The notes below the pieces were generated by a model, which saw only the letters and a list, made by a program, of their open reading frames with translations, had not been told where the DNA came from and did no database searches. A DNA stretch of 64,000 nucleotides from Rhizobium sp. ARZ01 (GTDB lineage Bacteria > Pseudomonadota > Alphaproteobacteria > Rhizobiales > Rhizobiaceae): NCBI RefSeq assembly GCF_014851675.1, contig NZ_JACVAE010000001.1, forward strand, positions 2,108,001 to 2,172,000. The letters are read 5' to 3'. The position numbers were made by a program, and so were the translations under genes. How positions within the stretch are numbered: the first letter of the stretch is position 1; each line of letters begins with the position of its first letter. Shown one piece after another: positions 19,046-28,786 of this stretch.

Positions 19046-19992
19046 GCGCGATCGCCGAATCCACTATCCTTGCCCGCCGAACGAGCACATTCGGGCGTCT
19101 GTCGGATTTCTTCTGGCGCAATCCGAAGATCCTGCTCTTTGTGATGCTCGCGCCACCGCTTCTGTGGCTCGGCATCATCTATCTCGGCTCACTGTTCGCC
19201 CTGCTCCTACAGAGTTTCTTCTCGATCGACGAGTTCTCCGGGCTGATCAACTACGAGTTCACACTCGACACCTACCGGCAACTGCTGATCCCGGCGAACT
19301 TCGACATCATCCTGCGTACCATCACCATGGCAGCAATGGTGACACTCGCATCGGCTCTGATCGCTTTTCCGATCGCCTACTATGCCGCCCGCTATGCGCG
19401 CGGCAAATGGAAGGCGCTGTTCTACCTCGGCGTCATGCTGCCGCTCTGGTCGAGCTATCTCGTCAAGGTCTACGCCTGGAAGCTGATCCTCGCCAAGGAA
19501 GGCATCCTCAACTGGCTCTTCGCCAAGCTGCACCTGACCTGGCTGCTCGATGCCTGGCTGGCGCTGCCGATCGTCGGCGGCAATTCGCTGTCGATCAGCT
19601 ATACCGGCACCTTCATCGTCTTCATCTACGTCTGGATGCCGTTCATGATCCTGCCGATCCAGGCAGCACTGGAGCGCGTACCCGGCAACCTGATCGAGGC
19701 CTCGGCCGATCTCGGTGGCAATCCGGCGCAGACGTTCCGTTACGTGCTGTTCCCGCTGGCGCTGCCTGGCATCATCGCCGGCTCGATCTTCACCTTCTCG
19801 TTGACGCTCGGCGACTACATCATCCCGCAGATCATCGGCTCGTCGCGCCTCTTCATCGGTCAGGCGGTCTATGCCCAGCAGGGCACGGCCGGCAACATTC
19901 CGCTCGCCGCCGCCTTCACCGTCGTTCCGATCGTCATCATGGGCCTCTATCTCTGGATGGCCAAGAAACAGGGAGCCTTCGATGCGCTCTGA
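19042..19992 (+). CDS. Polyamine-type ABC transporter permease 1
   Basis: A 316-residue inner-membrane permease of the PotB/PotH group with about six helices; the first is near residue 30 ([20 protein letters not shown]). The EAA loop that contacts the ATPase is [27 protein letters not shown], recognisable by EASADLG followed by G about nine residues later. It starts inside the ATPase stop and overlaps the second permease by 11 bases, so all three are coupled. Confidence 0.92.
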   Translation: MSAIAESTILARRTSTFGRLSDFFWRNPKILLFVMLAPPLLWLGIIYLGSLFALLLQSFFSIDEFSGLINYEFTLDTYRQLLIPANFDIILRTITMAAMVTLASALIAFPIAYYAARYARGKWKALFYLGVMLPLWSSYLVKVYAWKLILAKEGILNWLFAKLHLTWLLDAWLALPIVGGNSLSISYTGTFIVFIYVWMPFMILPIQAALERVPGNLIEASADLGGNPAQTFRYVLFPLALPGIIAGSIFTFSLTLGDYIIPQIIGSSRLFIGQAVYAQQGTAGNIPLAAAFTVVPIVIMGLYLWMAKKQGAFDAL

Positions 19993-20794
19993 CCGTTCCT
20001 CCGCTCCCCTGAGCCTTAAGATCGCTGCAGCAGCAGGCCTCCTGTTCATGCATGTCCCGATCCTGCTGATCTTCCTCTACGCCTTCACGACCGAGGAAAA
20101 GAGCTACCAGTTCCCGCCGCCGGGCCTGACGCTCGACTGGTTCGCCGTAGCCTGGAACCGGCCGGATGTCTGGCAAGCACTGGGGCTCTCTGTTCGGGTG
20201 GCCGCGATTGCCACGGCTGTCGCGCTGGTGCTCGGCACGCTCTGTGCCGCAGCCGTCAGCCAGACCCGCTTCTTCGGCCGTGAGACGATCTCGCTTCTCG
20301 TCATCCTGCCGATTGCGCTTCCCGGCATCATCACCGGCATCGCGCTGCGCTCCGCCTTCTCGTTTGCCGACATTCCCTTCTCGTTCTGGACGATCGTGCT
20401 CGGCCACGCGACCTTCTGCGTCGTCGTCGTCTACAATAATGCGGTGGCTCGCTTCCGCCGCATCTCCGGGTCGCTGATCGAGGCCTCGATGGACCTCGGC
20501 GCCGACGGCTTCCAGACGTTCCGCTACGTGATCCTGCCCAATATCGGCACCGCACTTCTGGCAGGCGGGATGCTCGCCTTCGCCCTTTCCTTCGATGAGG
20601 TGATCGTGACGACGTTTACCGCCGGCCAGCAGCAGACGCTACCGATCTGGATGCTGGAAGAACTGGTGCGCCCGCGCCAGCGGCCGGTGACCAACGTCGT
20701 CGCCATGGTGGTGGTGCTCGTCACCTTCCTGCCGATCCTCGCCGCCTACTACCTCACCCGCGAAGGCGACCAGATCGCCGGTGCCGGCAAATAG
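19982..20794 (+). CDS. Polyamine-type ABC transporter permease 2
   Basis: A 270-residue inner-membrane permease of the PotC/PotI group. The first helix is near residue 15 ([20 protein letters not shown]) and the EAA loop contains [19 protein letters not shown]. The ATG at 19982 lies 11 bases inside the previous gene. Its partner is the permease at 19042. The aldehyde dehydrogenase gene starts 29 bases after the stop, giving the order binding protein, ATPase, permease, permease, dehydrogenase. Confidence 0.92.
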   Translation: MRSDRSSAPLSLKIAAAAGLLFMHVPILLIFLYAFTTEEKSYQFPPPGLTLDWFAVAWNRPDVWQALGLSVRVAAIATAVALVLGTLCAAAVSQTRFFGRETISLLVILPIALPGIITGIALRSAFSFADIPFSFWTIVLGHATFCVVVVYNNAVARFRRISGSLIEASMDLGADGFQTFRYVILPNIGTALLAGGMLAFALSFDEVIVTTFTAGQQQTLPIWMLEELVRPRQRPVTNVVAMVVVLVTFLPILAAYYLTREGDQIAGAGK

Positions 20795-20823
20795 AACAAC
20801 GACAGACAATGGGAGACCATGTG

Positions 20824-22251
20824 ATGGACACACAGATGCTGATCGGCTCGCGCTTCGAGACCGGCACCGAAATCGAAGAGCACATCCTCAACCCCAAGAC
20901 TGGCGCAACCGTGATCGACCTGCCGGAAGCCTCGCATGCGCAGATCGACGCCGCCGTCGACGCAGCGGAAAAAGCCTTCGTATCCTGGTCGATGACGACG
21001 CCCGGCGAGCGTTCCGGCTACCTGCTGAAGATTGCCGATGCGATCGAGCGCGATGCGGACGGCTTCGCTGCCCTGGAAGCGCTGAACTGCGGCAAGCCGA
21101 TCAACGCCGTTCGCAATGACGAGATTCCGGCAATCGTCGATTGCTGGCGCTTCTTCGCCGGCGCCGTTCGCTCGATGCACGCGACCGTCGCGGGCGAATA
21201 CCTGCCGGGCCACACCTCGATGATCCGCCGCGATCCGGTCGGCATCGTCGGCTCGATCGCGCCGTGGAACTACCCACTGATGATGATGGCGTGGAAGCTG
21301 GCGCCGGCGATTGCCGGTGGCAACACCGTCGTCTTCAAGCCATCCGAGCAGACGCCGCTGACGGCGTTGAAGATGGCAAAGCTATTGTCCGACATCCTGC
21401 CGGAGGGCGTCGTCAACATCGTGCTCGGCCGTGGCGAGACCGTCGGAAACGCGCTGATCAATCATCCGAAGATCAACATGGTTTCGATCACCGGTGACGT
21501 CGCAACCGGCAAGAAGGTACTCGCCGCTGCCTCAAAGACGGTGAAGCGCACGCACCTGGAACTTGGCGGAAAGGCCCCCGTCATCGTCTACAACGACGCC
21601 GACCTCGAGGCCGTCGTCAACGGCATCCGCGCCTTCGGCTACTACAACGCCGGGCAGGACTGCACAGCAGCCTGCCGCATCTATGCGGAGAAAGGCATCT
21701 ACGAGAAATTCGTCGCCGACCTTTCATCCGCCGTCTCGACGATCCGCTTCAACCAGGCCGACGACGCCGAGAACGAAATCGGTCCGCTGATCTCCAAGCG
21801 CCAGCGCGATCGCGTCGCAAGCTTCGTCGAGCGCGCGGCCGACGTGAAGCACATCGAAATCACTACCGGCGGCCGTCCCGGCAGCGATCAGGGCTTCTTC
21901 TTCCAGCCCACCGTCGTCGCGGGTGCCACCCAGAACGACGAGATCGTCCGGCGCGAGGTGTTCGGCCCGGTCGTCTCCGTCACCCCCTTCTCGGGTGAGG
22001 AGCAAGTGCTGGCCTGGGCAAACGACAGCGACTACGGCCTCGCCTCCTCCGTCTGGACCAAAGACATCTCCAAGGCGATGCGGGCGGCTACCCGCCTGCA
22101 GTACGGCTGCACCTGGATCAACACCCACTTCATGCTCTGTAACGAGATGCCACACGGCGGCGTCAAGCAGTCCGGCTACGGCAAGGACATGTCGATCTAT
22201 GCGCTGGAAGACTACACCGTCGTCCGCCACGTCATGATCAACCACGGCTGA
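20824..22251 (+). CDS. patD: Gamma-aminobutyraldehyde dehydrogenase
   Basis: A 475-residue NAD-dependent aldehyde dehydrogenase, almost the length of E. coli PatD/YdcW (474). Its family role is oxidation of 4-aminobutanal (from putrescine) to GABA. Motifs: PWNYPLMM, the cofactor loop [10 protein letters not shown] (with the glycine pair), catalytic Glu in LELGGKAP, catalytic Cys in [11 protein letters not shown], and EVFGPVVSV. The ATG at 20824 is preferred because GGGAGA lies seven bases upstream; an in-frame ATG at 20809 has no such site. Location at the end of a polyamine transport operon supports the assignment. Betaine aldehyde dehydrogenase is the main alternative. No putrescine aminotransferase is adjacent. 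Confidence 0.87.
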   Translation: MDTQMLIGSRFETGTEIEEHILNPKTGATVIDLPEASHAQIDAAVDAAEKAFVSWSMTTPGERSGYLLKIADAIERDADGFAALEALNCGKPINAVRNDEIPAIVDCWRFFAGAVRSMHATVAGEYLPGHTSMIRRDPVGIVGSIAPWNYPLMMMAWKLAPAIAGGNTVVFKPSEQTPLTALKMAKLLSDILPEGVVNIVLGRGETVGNALINHPKINMVSITGDVATGKKVLAAASKTVKRTHLELGGKAPVIVYNDADLEAVVNGIRAFGYYNAGQDCTAACRIYAEKGIYEKFVADLSSAVSTIRFNQADDAENEIGPLISKRQRDRVASFVERAADVKHIEITTGGRPGSDQGFFFQPTVVAGATQNDEIVRREVFGPVVSVTPFSGEEQVLAWANDSDYGLASSVWTKDISKAMRAATRLQYGCTWINTHFMLCNEMPHGGVKQSGYGKDMSIYALEDYTVVRHVMINHG

Positions 22252-22274
22252 TCGCCTGGGTGTTGAGAGAACGT

Positions 22275-22310
22275 AGGCCCCGTTTCCGTTCGCCGGAAGC
22301 GGGGCCTGTT
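22275..22310 (+). terminator. Rho-independent terminator of the polyamine operon
   Basis: AGGCCCCGTTTCCG (22275-22288) pairs with CGGAAGCGGGGCCT (22294-22307) with one G-U/T mismatch and a 5-base loop, followed by GTT. It lies 24 bases after the dehydrogenase stop. Confidence 0.8.
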
Positions 22311-22373
22311 CATTTCGCGTCCTGCAATCGCTTGGCGACGCTTTTTGCGTGGCCCGCGCGTTTCGGACGCGCT

Positions 22374-23108
22374 CTAAAGACCCGCACCCGGGATCAGCCT
22401 TGTCTGCATGGCCGTGCCCGAGCCGCCCTTCTCCCCCGTCGCCTCCGCTCCGGCAACGCCTTTACCCGACGCCAACGCCTCATCGATCTTGCTTTCGATG
22501 GTGGGCGGCATGCATAGTTGCAGATAGCCACGAATGCGGGCATAGGCGATCGGGGTCGAGTTTATCCGTAGTTTGTCCGCCTCGGCCTGATCACGATAGG
22601 CAGCCTGCAACTTGCTAACGACGCCGAAGATAGTGCCGGAATCCGCACCATAGAGATAGCTGTTGGCTACGGTGTCGGCATACTGGCTCGTCAGGCCGAA
22701 GGCCTGTGTGGCGATTGCCATCGTGTTTTTCGAAACGCTCGAGGCCGCCAGCCCGAGATTGGTGAGCAATCCTGCCGAGTCGATACCCTTCTTGAGGCGG
22801 TCGCGTTCCTGATCTAGGACGAAAAGTTCGCGCAGATACGCGTCGCACTGCTCGTCGATGTAGTTGAAACCCGCGAGCATCGTCAGATAGTACGGGTTGT
22901 CCATCGGTGTCGCGCCGGCACCTTCGAACGCGATCTCGCGCAGTTTGTTCATGATCACCTGTTGACTGTTCACCGAGCTGCTGATCGCGGTTTCCGACAG
23001 CATTGGCTGCGGGCCGTAGCGATGCTGCCAGCCGGCCGCCGTTTCCCCGCAGCCGGACAGGCCGCACACGATCACAGACAAGCAGAAAATTCTGGTCGCG
23101 CCCGTCAT
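22374..23108 (-). CDS. Putative lipoprotein of unknown function
   Basis: A 244-residue protein that I do not recognise. The N-terminus is a short lipoprotein signal with the lipobox LSGC near residues 18-21, so it is probably anchored to a membrane and exposed to the periplasm. The rest is mostly helical, with ELFVLDQERDRLKKGIDSAG giving a likely coiled-coil stretch, and Ala/Ser-rich segments (LGLAASSVSKNTMAIATQAF). A second Cys is at CDAYL and a third at LQLCMP. The ATG at 23108 is chosen because GGTGGGGAG lies just upstream and the signal peptide then has normal length; an earlier in-frame ATG is at 23141. It stands alone between a terminator and a divergent gene. Confidence 0.7.
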   Translation of the reverse strand: MTGATRIFCLSVIVCGLSGCGETAAGWQHRYGPQPMLSETAISSSVNSQQVIMNKLREIAFEGAGATPMDNPYYLTMLAGFNYIDEQCDAYLRELFVLDQERDRLKKGIDSAGLLTNLGLAASSVSKNTMAIATQAFGLTSQYADTVANSYLYGADSGTIFGVVSKLQAAYRDQAEADKLRINSTPIAYARIRGYLQLCMPPTIESKIDEALASGKGVAGAEATGEKGGSGTAMQTRLIPGAGL

Positions 23109-23407
23109 CTCTCCCCACCGTGCATTGCAGGAGGGATACATCTAAAACCATTAGATGTACTCACACCAAAATGCAACCAGGAGACACGGATGAAGACTTG
23201 GCAGCAACGGCCGGCAGCTTTCCCTCCTCTCGAGGTCCTGCCGTTTCCACCCATGACGGCCCTGCCGGCGGACGACCGCTGACCGCTAAGCCGACTGGTC
23301 AATGCTCCAGCAAGCGCGCTGTAACGCTTTGAATTTGCGCGCAATCCTTCCTCAAATCGATTCCGCTTCAAAAGGTTATGCGCTATATGGACATCAGGAG
23401 GACCCTG
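23109..23407. other. Divergent intergenic region, nothing specific seen
   Basis: About 300 bases between the leftward lipoprotein gene and the rightward membrane-protein gene, so it must hold both promoters. I found no clear palindrome, repeat or coding frame with a ribosome site. Confidence 0.4.
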
Positions 23408-23914
23408 ATGATCTGGGCATTTGCTGTCGTTGCAGTCGCCATACTCTATCTCGCCTTGCGCTATAAGCGTTTTGAAAGCTGGGTGGAGCCCGTCCTCACC
23501 ATTGTCGTGGCGATCGGTTTTGCGGTCGCGCTTCTGCTTTGGCTCACTGACAGCCGCACCGCGGTGCCTGAGCCGACGCAACCGAATTCCCCCCTTACTC
23601 CGGAAGACGTCACGCTCTCGCAGATGCAGTTCGCTGCCGGCCAGCCGGTCACAAGCTATCGGGTGACCGGCGTCATAACCAACAATGCCGAGATCACAAT
23701 CCAGTCGTTTCGGTTGACTGTCGATCTCGCAAACTGCCCCAATGGCGTCTGCGCACCTGTCGGCGCTGACACCGCATTGATCATCATGCGCGTCCTGCCC
23801 GGGCAATCCGAACCGTTTTCCACCTTTGCAGTGTTCCCTCGGAGCGACCTGAGGCCACTCACGGATCCACAGTGGTCATGGTCTGTGAGCGAGGTGCGCG
23901 CGGCCAGTCGATAG
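23408..23914 (+). CDS. Small membrane protein of unknown function
   Basis: A 168-residue protein with two N-terminal transmembrane helices (residues about 1-18, MIWAFAVVAVAILYLALR, and 28-46, VLTIVVAIGFAVALLLWL), a Pro-rich linker, and a soluble beta-rich C-terminal domain containing YRVTGVITNNAEITIQSFRL and a Cys pair CPNGVC. The pattern looks like an exposed immunoglobulin-like or FxLYD-type domain; that is a guess from strand pattern. The ATG at 23408 follows AGGAGG by six bases, a much better start than in-frame ATGs at 23378 and 23387. Function unknown. Confidence 0.7.
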   Translation: MIWAFAVVAVAILYLALRYKRFESWVEPVLTIVVAIGFAVALLLWLTDSRTAVPEPTQPNSPLTPEDVTLSQMQFAAGQPVTSYRVTGVITNNAEITIQSFRLTVDLANCPNGVCAPVGADTALIIMRVLPGQSEPFSTFAVFPRSDLRPLTDPQWSWSVSEVRAASR

Positions 23915-23965
23915 ATTGTTCGGACTGTCGTCGTACGAGCGCGCCGGGGAGCGCGCCCGGCACCG

Positions 23966-25504
23966 TCAGAAGTAGATCTTGAACTTCTCGCGCACGGCCT
24001 TGTCGATCTCCCGGTCGAACAGCGGCCCACCGGCCTCGGATAGAATCCGGTTCTTCCGCTCGATCGCCTTGGCGATAAGGTCGGGCTTGCCGATCTCAGC
24101 CCATTCCTTCGGGCTCGTGCGGTCGGCGACTGCCGGGTAGATGTACTCCGTCTGCATCAACGACAACGTCTGCGGGTCGCCGAGATAATGGCCGGGGCCG
24201 CCCATGCAGACAGAGCGCATCGTCTCTAGCGATACGGAATCCTCCGTCACGTCGATGCCGCGCACACAGCGCTGTACCTGCCCCAAAAGGTCATCGCCGA
24301 GCACGAGGCTTTCCAGGCAGAAGCCGAGCAGCGAGGCGTGCATGCCAACAGCCTCGTAGACCATGTTGAGGCCGGAAAGCCCGGCCATGACGTTGGAGAT
24401 CGCCTGCTCCCAGCCGGCCTGCATGTCCGGCAGCTTGGAGTCGGCAATGCCGGCGGCGGCCCCGCCCGGCAGGCGATAGAACTGGTGCATCTGCGCGCAG
24501 CCGGCGGTCAGCAGCGCCTGTTCGCCCGAACCGCCGGACATGGCGCCCGTTCTGAGGTCCGAAACGAACGGCCAGGTGCCGAAGATCGCGGGGTGGCCGG
24601 GCGCCATGGCGTTGACATAGACGACGCCCGCCAGGCACTCCGCGACCGCCTGCACGATCGCGGTCGCCAGCGGCGCCGGCGCGGTTGCACCGGCCTGCCC
24701 TGCCGAAAGCAGCAGGATCGGCATGCCGGCCCGGATGCAGGCCTCCATGGTGATGCAGCTTTCCTCGGCGAATTTCATCGGCGGCACGACGAAGCAGTTG
24801 GAGTTCGACACGAAGGGCCGCGCCCGCCACTTGTCCTCACCGCCCGCCATCATGTGGATAAGATCGAAGCAGCCGTCCACATGCGAAGGATCGGAGAAGC
24901 TGGTGCCAACGTGTTTCGACGTACCGGCGCAGCAGCCATAGAGCGTGTTGATGTCCATCAGGAAGTTGTCAGCCACGTCGCGGCAGACCATCGCCCGCTG
25001 GAAGAAATGGATGTTATCGAGGTGGTGGACGAGTTGGGCGGCATTGAAGAGGTCCTTCGCCGTCGATTCGCGATAGTCGCGCTTCTCCACGTCGACGATG
25101 TGAACGGCGGCGCCCGCCGTGCCGTAGTAGACGCGGGTGCCGGACAGTTCCAAGTCGTACTTCGGGTCACGCCCATAGAGTGTAATGCCGCGCGCGGCGA
25201 TCGCCAGCATGTCCTCCACCAACGCCCGTGGGAAGCGGATACGGCCGTCCTCGCCAAGGATCGCGCCGGCGCCGGTCATGATCTCGATGCCGGATTTAGG
25301 CGCATTGGCGAGGCCGATATTCTCGAGCGCGTCGAGCGCCGCCTCGTGGATGCGGCGGACGCCTGCCTCCGTCAGCGGCTTGTACTGGCCGCCCGGCAGG
25401 CCAGGCCGGATCGGGCGGATGTTTTCCGCCAAGGGTGCGGCCCGCATGGCAACGCGGGCGGCGCGGCCACCGGAACGCCGGGACAAAACTGCCTGTTCAC
25501 TCAT
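23966..25504 (-). CDS. MttB-family trimethylamine/betaine methyltransferase homologue (non-pyrrolysine)
   Basis: A 512-residue member of the MttB superfamily (COG5598), which moves a methyl group from a quaternary or tertiary amine to a corrinoid protein. Characteristic segments: GLANAPKSGIEIMTGAGAIL near residue 70, YYGTAGAAVHIVDVE, GGSGEQALLTAGCAQMHQFY and MRSVCMGGPGHYLGD. The frame has no in-frame amber codon, so it is the pyrrolysine-free type, like MtgB of Desulfitobacterium, which uses glycine betaine. No corrinoid-protein or reactivase gene is in the window. It is the last gene of the operon and overlaps the ICL/PEPM gene by eight bases. Substrate (glycine betaine, proline betaine or carnitine-like) is not readable. 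Confidence 0.88.
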   Translation of the reverse strand: MSEQAVLSRRSGGRAARVAMRAAPLAENIRPIRPGLPGGQYKPLTEAGVRRIHEAALDALENIGLANAPKSGIEIMTGAGAILGEDGRIRFPRALVEDMLAIAARGITLYGRDPKYDLELSGTRVYYGTAGAAVHIVDVEKRDYRESTAKDLFNAAQLVHHLDNIHFFQRAMVCRDVADNFLMDINTLYGCCAGTSKHVGTSFSDPSHVDGCFDLIHMMAGGEDKWRARPFVSNSNCFVVPPMKFAEESCITMEACIRAGMPILLLSAGQAGATAPAPLATAIVQAVAECLAGVVYVNAMAPGHPAIFGTWPFVSDLRTGAMSGGSGEQALLTAGCAQMHQFYRLPGGAAAGIADSKLPDMQAGWEQAISNVMAGLSGLNMVYEAVGMHASLLGFCLESLVLGDDLLGQVQRCVRGIDVTEDSVSLETMRSVCMGGPGHYLGDPQTLSLMQTEYIYPAVADRTSPKEWAEIGKPDLIAKAIERKNRILSEAGGPLFDREIDKAVREKFKIYF

Positions 25505-26342
25505 GATCCGTCTCCCCCGCACCGGCGGCAAGCATGTCATTGATCCGGTCCCCCGACGCAGCGGCGGACAATTTTGCAAAACTGCCATCCTTGACGATGG
25601 CCTCCATCTGCTCGGCGATCGCCGCATGGGTAACGCGGGCGATCATCGAACCGAGCGAGATGCGACGCACGCCGATCCGGGCAAACTCAGCCACCGTGAG
25701 CTGGCGCAGCGGCCCTGCGGCAAGCGCATTCACCGGCTTTGCGACCGACTGCACGACGCGCTTCAGTTCCGCCTCACCGGGCGGCACCGGCACATAAACG
25801 AGGTCGGCGCCGGCCTTCTCGAAGGCCTGGATGCGGTGGATCGCCTCGTCGAGGTCATAGACGCCGTTCATCACGCCATCGGCGCGGGCGCAGAGAATGA
25901 ACGGACGGCCAAGCGAGCGGGCAGCATCGGCGGCGGCGCCTATGCGCTCCACCGAAAGGTCGAACGCATAGGCCGGGTTGCCATCGACCATCTGCATGTC
26001 TTCGATCGAGCAGCCGGATAGGCCGACTTCCGCGGCAAGGCGGATCGTTTCGGCGACCTCATCGGGCGCGTCGGCAAAACCGTTCTCGAAATCGCCCGAA
26101 ACCGGGAGCGACGTCGCACGCACGATGTCTTCGGCGTGTTTCAGCGATTCCTCGCGCGTCACCCGTCCCATGTCGGGCCGGCCGAGCGTGAAGGCGAAGC
26201 CGGCGGAGGTGGTGGCGAGCGCCACGGCGCCCGACGCTGCCATCATTCGGGCCGATCCCATGTCCCACGGATTCGGGATGACGAAGCAGCCCGACTGGTG
26301 CAGGTCGAAGAAGCGCTGGTGGCGTTCTGCAAGGCTGGTCAT
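25497..26342 (-). CDS. Isocitrate lyase/PEP mutase superfamily protein
   Basis: A 281-residue TIM-barrel protein of the ICL/PEPM superfamily. The N-terminus has FVIPNPWDMGSARMMAASGA, the metal-binding motif is DFENGFA (D-x-x-NG), followed by CSIEDMQ and the ARADG strand. The KKCGH loop of true isocitrate lyases is missing, so it is closer to oxaloacetate decarboxylase, methylisocitrate-lyase-like or phosphonomutase-like members, most of which are uncharacterised. Stop and start overlaps of four and eight bases tie it to the flavoprotein upstream and the MttB gene downstream. A C-C or C-P lyase in an amine-demethylation operon is unexplained. Confidence 0.85.
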   Translation of the reverse strand: MTSLAERHQRFFDLHQSGCFVIPNPWDMGSARMMAASGAVALATTSAGFAFTLGRPDMGRVTREESLKHAEDIVRATSLPVSGDFENGFADAPDEVAETIRLAAEVGLSGCSIEDMQMVDGNPAYAFDLSVERIGAAADAARSLGRPFILCARADGVMNGVYDLDEAIHRIQAFEKAGADLVYVPVPPGEAELKRVVQSVAKPVNALAAGPLRQLTVAEFARIGVRRISLGSMIARVTHAAIAEQMEAIVKDGSFAKLSAAASGDRINDMLAAGAGETDHE

Positions 26343-28786
26343 GCCCGTACCCTCTCCGCCTTCGGATCGTACATGGGCGCGAGCGAAGCTTCCGCCTTCA
26401 CCCGCACACCGGCGATCTCGATCTCGTAGTTCGAGGCCAGCACATCCGCCTCGCTTTCGCCGGCGCATGGCACATAGCCCATGCCGATCGCACCGCCGAG
26501 ATGGTGGCCGTAATTGCCCGAGGTGATGGTCGAGACGATCTTGCCGTCGCGCACCAGCGCCTCGTTGTGAAAGAGCAGCGGCTCGGGATCGGTGAGCCTG
26601 AACTGCACCATGCGACGTTTCAGGCCCTGATCTTCCTTGCGCAGCACCGCCTCGCGGCCGATGAAGTCGCCCTTCTTCGTCCGCACGGCAAAGCCGAGGC
26701 CGGCTTCCAGCACATGGTCCTCGTCGGTGATGTCGTGGCCGAAATGGCGAAAAGCCTTCTCGATGCGACAGCTGTCGAGCGTATGCAGGCCGCAGAGTTT
26801 GAGGCCCACACCCGCCCCCGCCGCCTCCAGTGTCTCGAAGACATGCGCCGTCTGGTCGGTGGAGACGTAGAGTTCCCAGCCGAGCTCGCCGACATAGGTG
26901 ACGCGGTGGGCGCGGGCGAGGCCCATGCCGATCTCGATCTCGCGCGCCGTGGCAAAGGGGTGGTGGGCGTTCGAGAAGTCGTTCGGGCTCACCTTCTGCA
27001 TCAGCTGGCGCGCCTTCGGCCCCATGACGCAGAGCACGCTCTCGGCCGCCGTCACATCGGTGATGACGACGAACTCGCCCTTGAGGTGTTTTCGAAGCCA
27101 GGCAAGGTCGCGCTGCAGCGTCGCGCCCGGCACGACGAGGAAGAAGGCGGTCTCCGAAAGGCGCGTCACCGTCAGGTCGCTCTCGATGCCGCCGCGCTCG
27201 TTGAGCATCTGGGTGTAGACGATGCGGCCGGGGGCGACGTCCATCTGGTTGGCGCAGAGCCTTTGCAGGAAGGCGAGCGCGTCGCGGCCCTCCACGCGGA
27301 TCTTGCCGAAGGAGGTCATGTCGAACAGGCCGACGCCATTGCGCACCGCCAGATGCTCATCCTTCTGGTTCTCGAACCAGTTCTGCCGCTTCCAGCTATA
27401 GCGGTATTCCCGCTCCTGCCCTTCCCTGGCAAACCAGTTGGCGCGCTCCCAGCCGGCGACCTCGCCGAAGACGGCGCCGCGGGCTTTCAGATGTTCATGG
27501 ATCGGCGAACGGCGCACGCCGCGGGCCGTCGCCATCTGACGATAGGGGTAGTGATCGGCGTAGAGCAGGCCGAGCGTCTCGGAGACGCGATCCTGCAGAT
27601 AGGCGCGGTTCTTCTGGAACGGCTGGGCGCGGCGGATATCCACCTCCCAGAGGTCGAACGGCGGCTCGCCGTCGTTCATCCACTGCGCGAGCGCCATGCC
27701 GGCGCCGCCGGAGGAGACGATGCCGATGGAATTGTAGCCGGCGGCGACCCAGTAGCCCTTCAGTTCCGGGGCCTCGCCGAGGTAGTAGCGGTCATCCGGC
27801 GTGAAGCTCTCGGGGCCGTTGAAGAAGGTATGGATGCCGGCCGTTTCCAGCATCGGCATGCGGTTGATCGCCATCTCCAGGATCGGCTGGAAGTGGTCGA
27901 AATCCTCCGGCAGCTGGTCGAAGCAGAAATCGTCGCGGATGCCGTCCATGCCCCAGGGCTTGGCCTTCAGTTCGAAGGCGCCGATCAGCATCTTGCCGGC
28001 GTCTTCCTTGTAGTAGGTGCATTCGTCCGGCACGCGCAGGACGGGGAGTTGCTTCAGGCCATTGATCGGCTCGGTGACGATGTAGAAATGCTCGCAGGCA
28101 TGCAGCGGCAGCGTCACGCCCGACATGTCGGCGAGCGTCCGCCCCCACATGCCGGCGGCGTTGACGACGTTTTCGGTCTCGATGGTGAAGGTTTCGCCGT
28201 TCTGCTCGCAGGTGACGCCGGTCACCCGGCCGTCCTTCGTCAGCACCGAGGTAACCTTGACGCCTTCGATAACCGTCGCGCCGTTCTGCCGCGCGCCCTT
28301 CGCCAAGGCCATCGCGATGTTCGCCGGGTCGCACTGGCCGTCGAGCGGCAGGTGTACGGCGGCCTTGACGTCGGCCGTGTTGAGGTGCGGGTACATCGCC
28401 TTCACCTCGTCGACGGAAATCTCGCGCACGTCGACGTCGAAGGCGCGCGCGAGCGAGGCCTGGCGGTAGATTTCCTCCTTGCGCTCGTCAGTCAGCGCCA
28501 CCGTCATCGAGCCGTTCTGGCGCATACCGGTGCCGATGCCGGTCTCGGCCTCGAGCCTCACGTAGAGGTCGGCCGAGTACTTCGCCAGCCGCGTCATGTT
28601 CTGCGAGGCGCGCAACTGGCCGATTAGCCCCGCCGCGTGCCAGGTTGTGCCGCAGGTCAACTGCTTGCGTTCGAGCAGCACCACGTCGGTCCAGCCGAGT
28701 TTTGCCAGGTGATAGGCGACCGAGCAGCCGGAAACGCCGCCGCCGATGATCACGGCTCTCGCCTTGGAGGGAATGGTCTTACTCAT
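26339..28786 (-). CDS. Dimethylglycine/sarcosine dehydrogenase-like flavoprotein 2 (DAO-GcvT fusion)
   Basis: An 815-residue fusion. Residues 1-400 are a DAO-type FAD domain with the dinucleotide motif VIIGGGVSGCSVAYHLA and TTWHAAGLIG; in mammalian dimethylglycine dehydrogenase the His of WHAAG carries covalent FAD. Residues 430-800 are a GcvT/folate domain (GLFDMTSFGKIRVEGRDALA and later GELGWELYV) that would catch the released formaldehyde on tetrahydrofolate. Predicted reaction: oxidative N-demethylation of dimethylglycine, sarcosine or a related N-methyl amino acid. It overlaps the paralogue upstream by four bases and the ICL/PEPM gene downstream by four. Confidence 0.9.
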   Translation of the reverse strand: MSKTIPSKARAVIIGGGVSGCSVAYHLAKLGWTDVVLLERKQLTCGTTWHAAGLIGQLRASQNMTRLAKYSADLYVRLEAETGIGTGMRQNGSMTVALTDERKEEIYRQASLARAFDVDVREISVDEVKAMYPHLNTADVKAAVHLPLDGQCDPANIAMALAKGARQNGATVIEGVKVTSVLTKDGRVTGVTCEQNGETFTIETENVVNAAGMWGRTLADMSGVTLPLHACEHFYIVTEPINGLKQLPVLRVPDECTYYKEDAGKMLIGAFELKAKPWGMDGIRDDFCFDQLPEDFDHFQPILEMAINRMPMLETAGIHTFFNGPESFTPDDRYYLGEAPELKGYWVAAGYNSIGIVSSGGAGMALAQWMNDGEPPFDLWEVDIRRAQPFQKNRAYLQDRVSETLGLLYADHYPYRQMATARGVRRSPIHEHLKARGAVFGEVAGWERANWFAREGQEREYRYSWKRQNWFENQKDEHLAVRNGVGLFDMTSFGKIRVEGRDALAFLQRLCANQMDVAPGRIVYTQMLNERGGIESDLTVTRLSETAFFLVVPGATLQRDLAWLRKHLKGEFVVITDVTAAESVLCVMGPKARQLMQKVSPNDFSNAHHPFATAREIEIGMGLARAHRVTYVGELGWELYVSTDQTAHVFETLEAAGAGVGLKLCGLHTLDSCRIEKAFRHFGHDITDEDHVLEAGLGFAVRTKKGDFIGREAVLRKEDQGLKRRMVQFRLTDPEPLLFHNEALVRDGKIVSTITSGNYGHHLGGAIGMGYVPCAGESEADVLASNYEIEIAGVRVKAEASLAPMYDPKAERVRA

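Noticed and set aside
23966..25504. Pyrrolysine-dependent MttB
   Set aside because: No in-frame amber codon interrupts the gene and no pylTSBCD genes are in the window, so it is the pyrrolysine-free type.
24338..25543. Long frame opposite the MttB-like gene
   Set aside because: It is the antisense shadow of a high-GC gene; composition is His/Arg/Gln-rich and no domain is visible, while the minus strand has clear MttB features.
26501..28627. 708-codon frame opposite the DMGDH-like gene
   Set aside because: Same reason: a reverse shadow of a high-GC gene with no motif; the true gene has FAD and folate motifs throughout.
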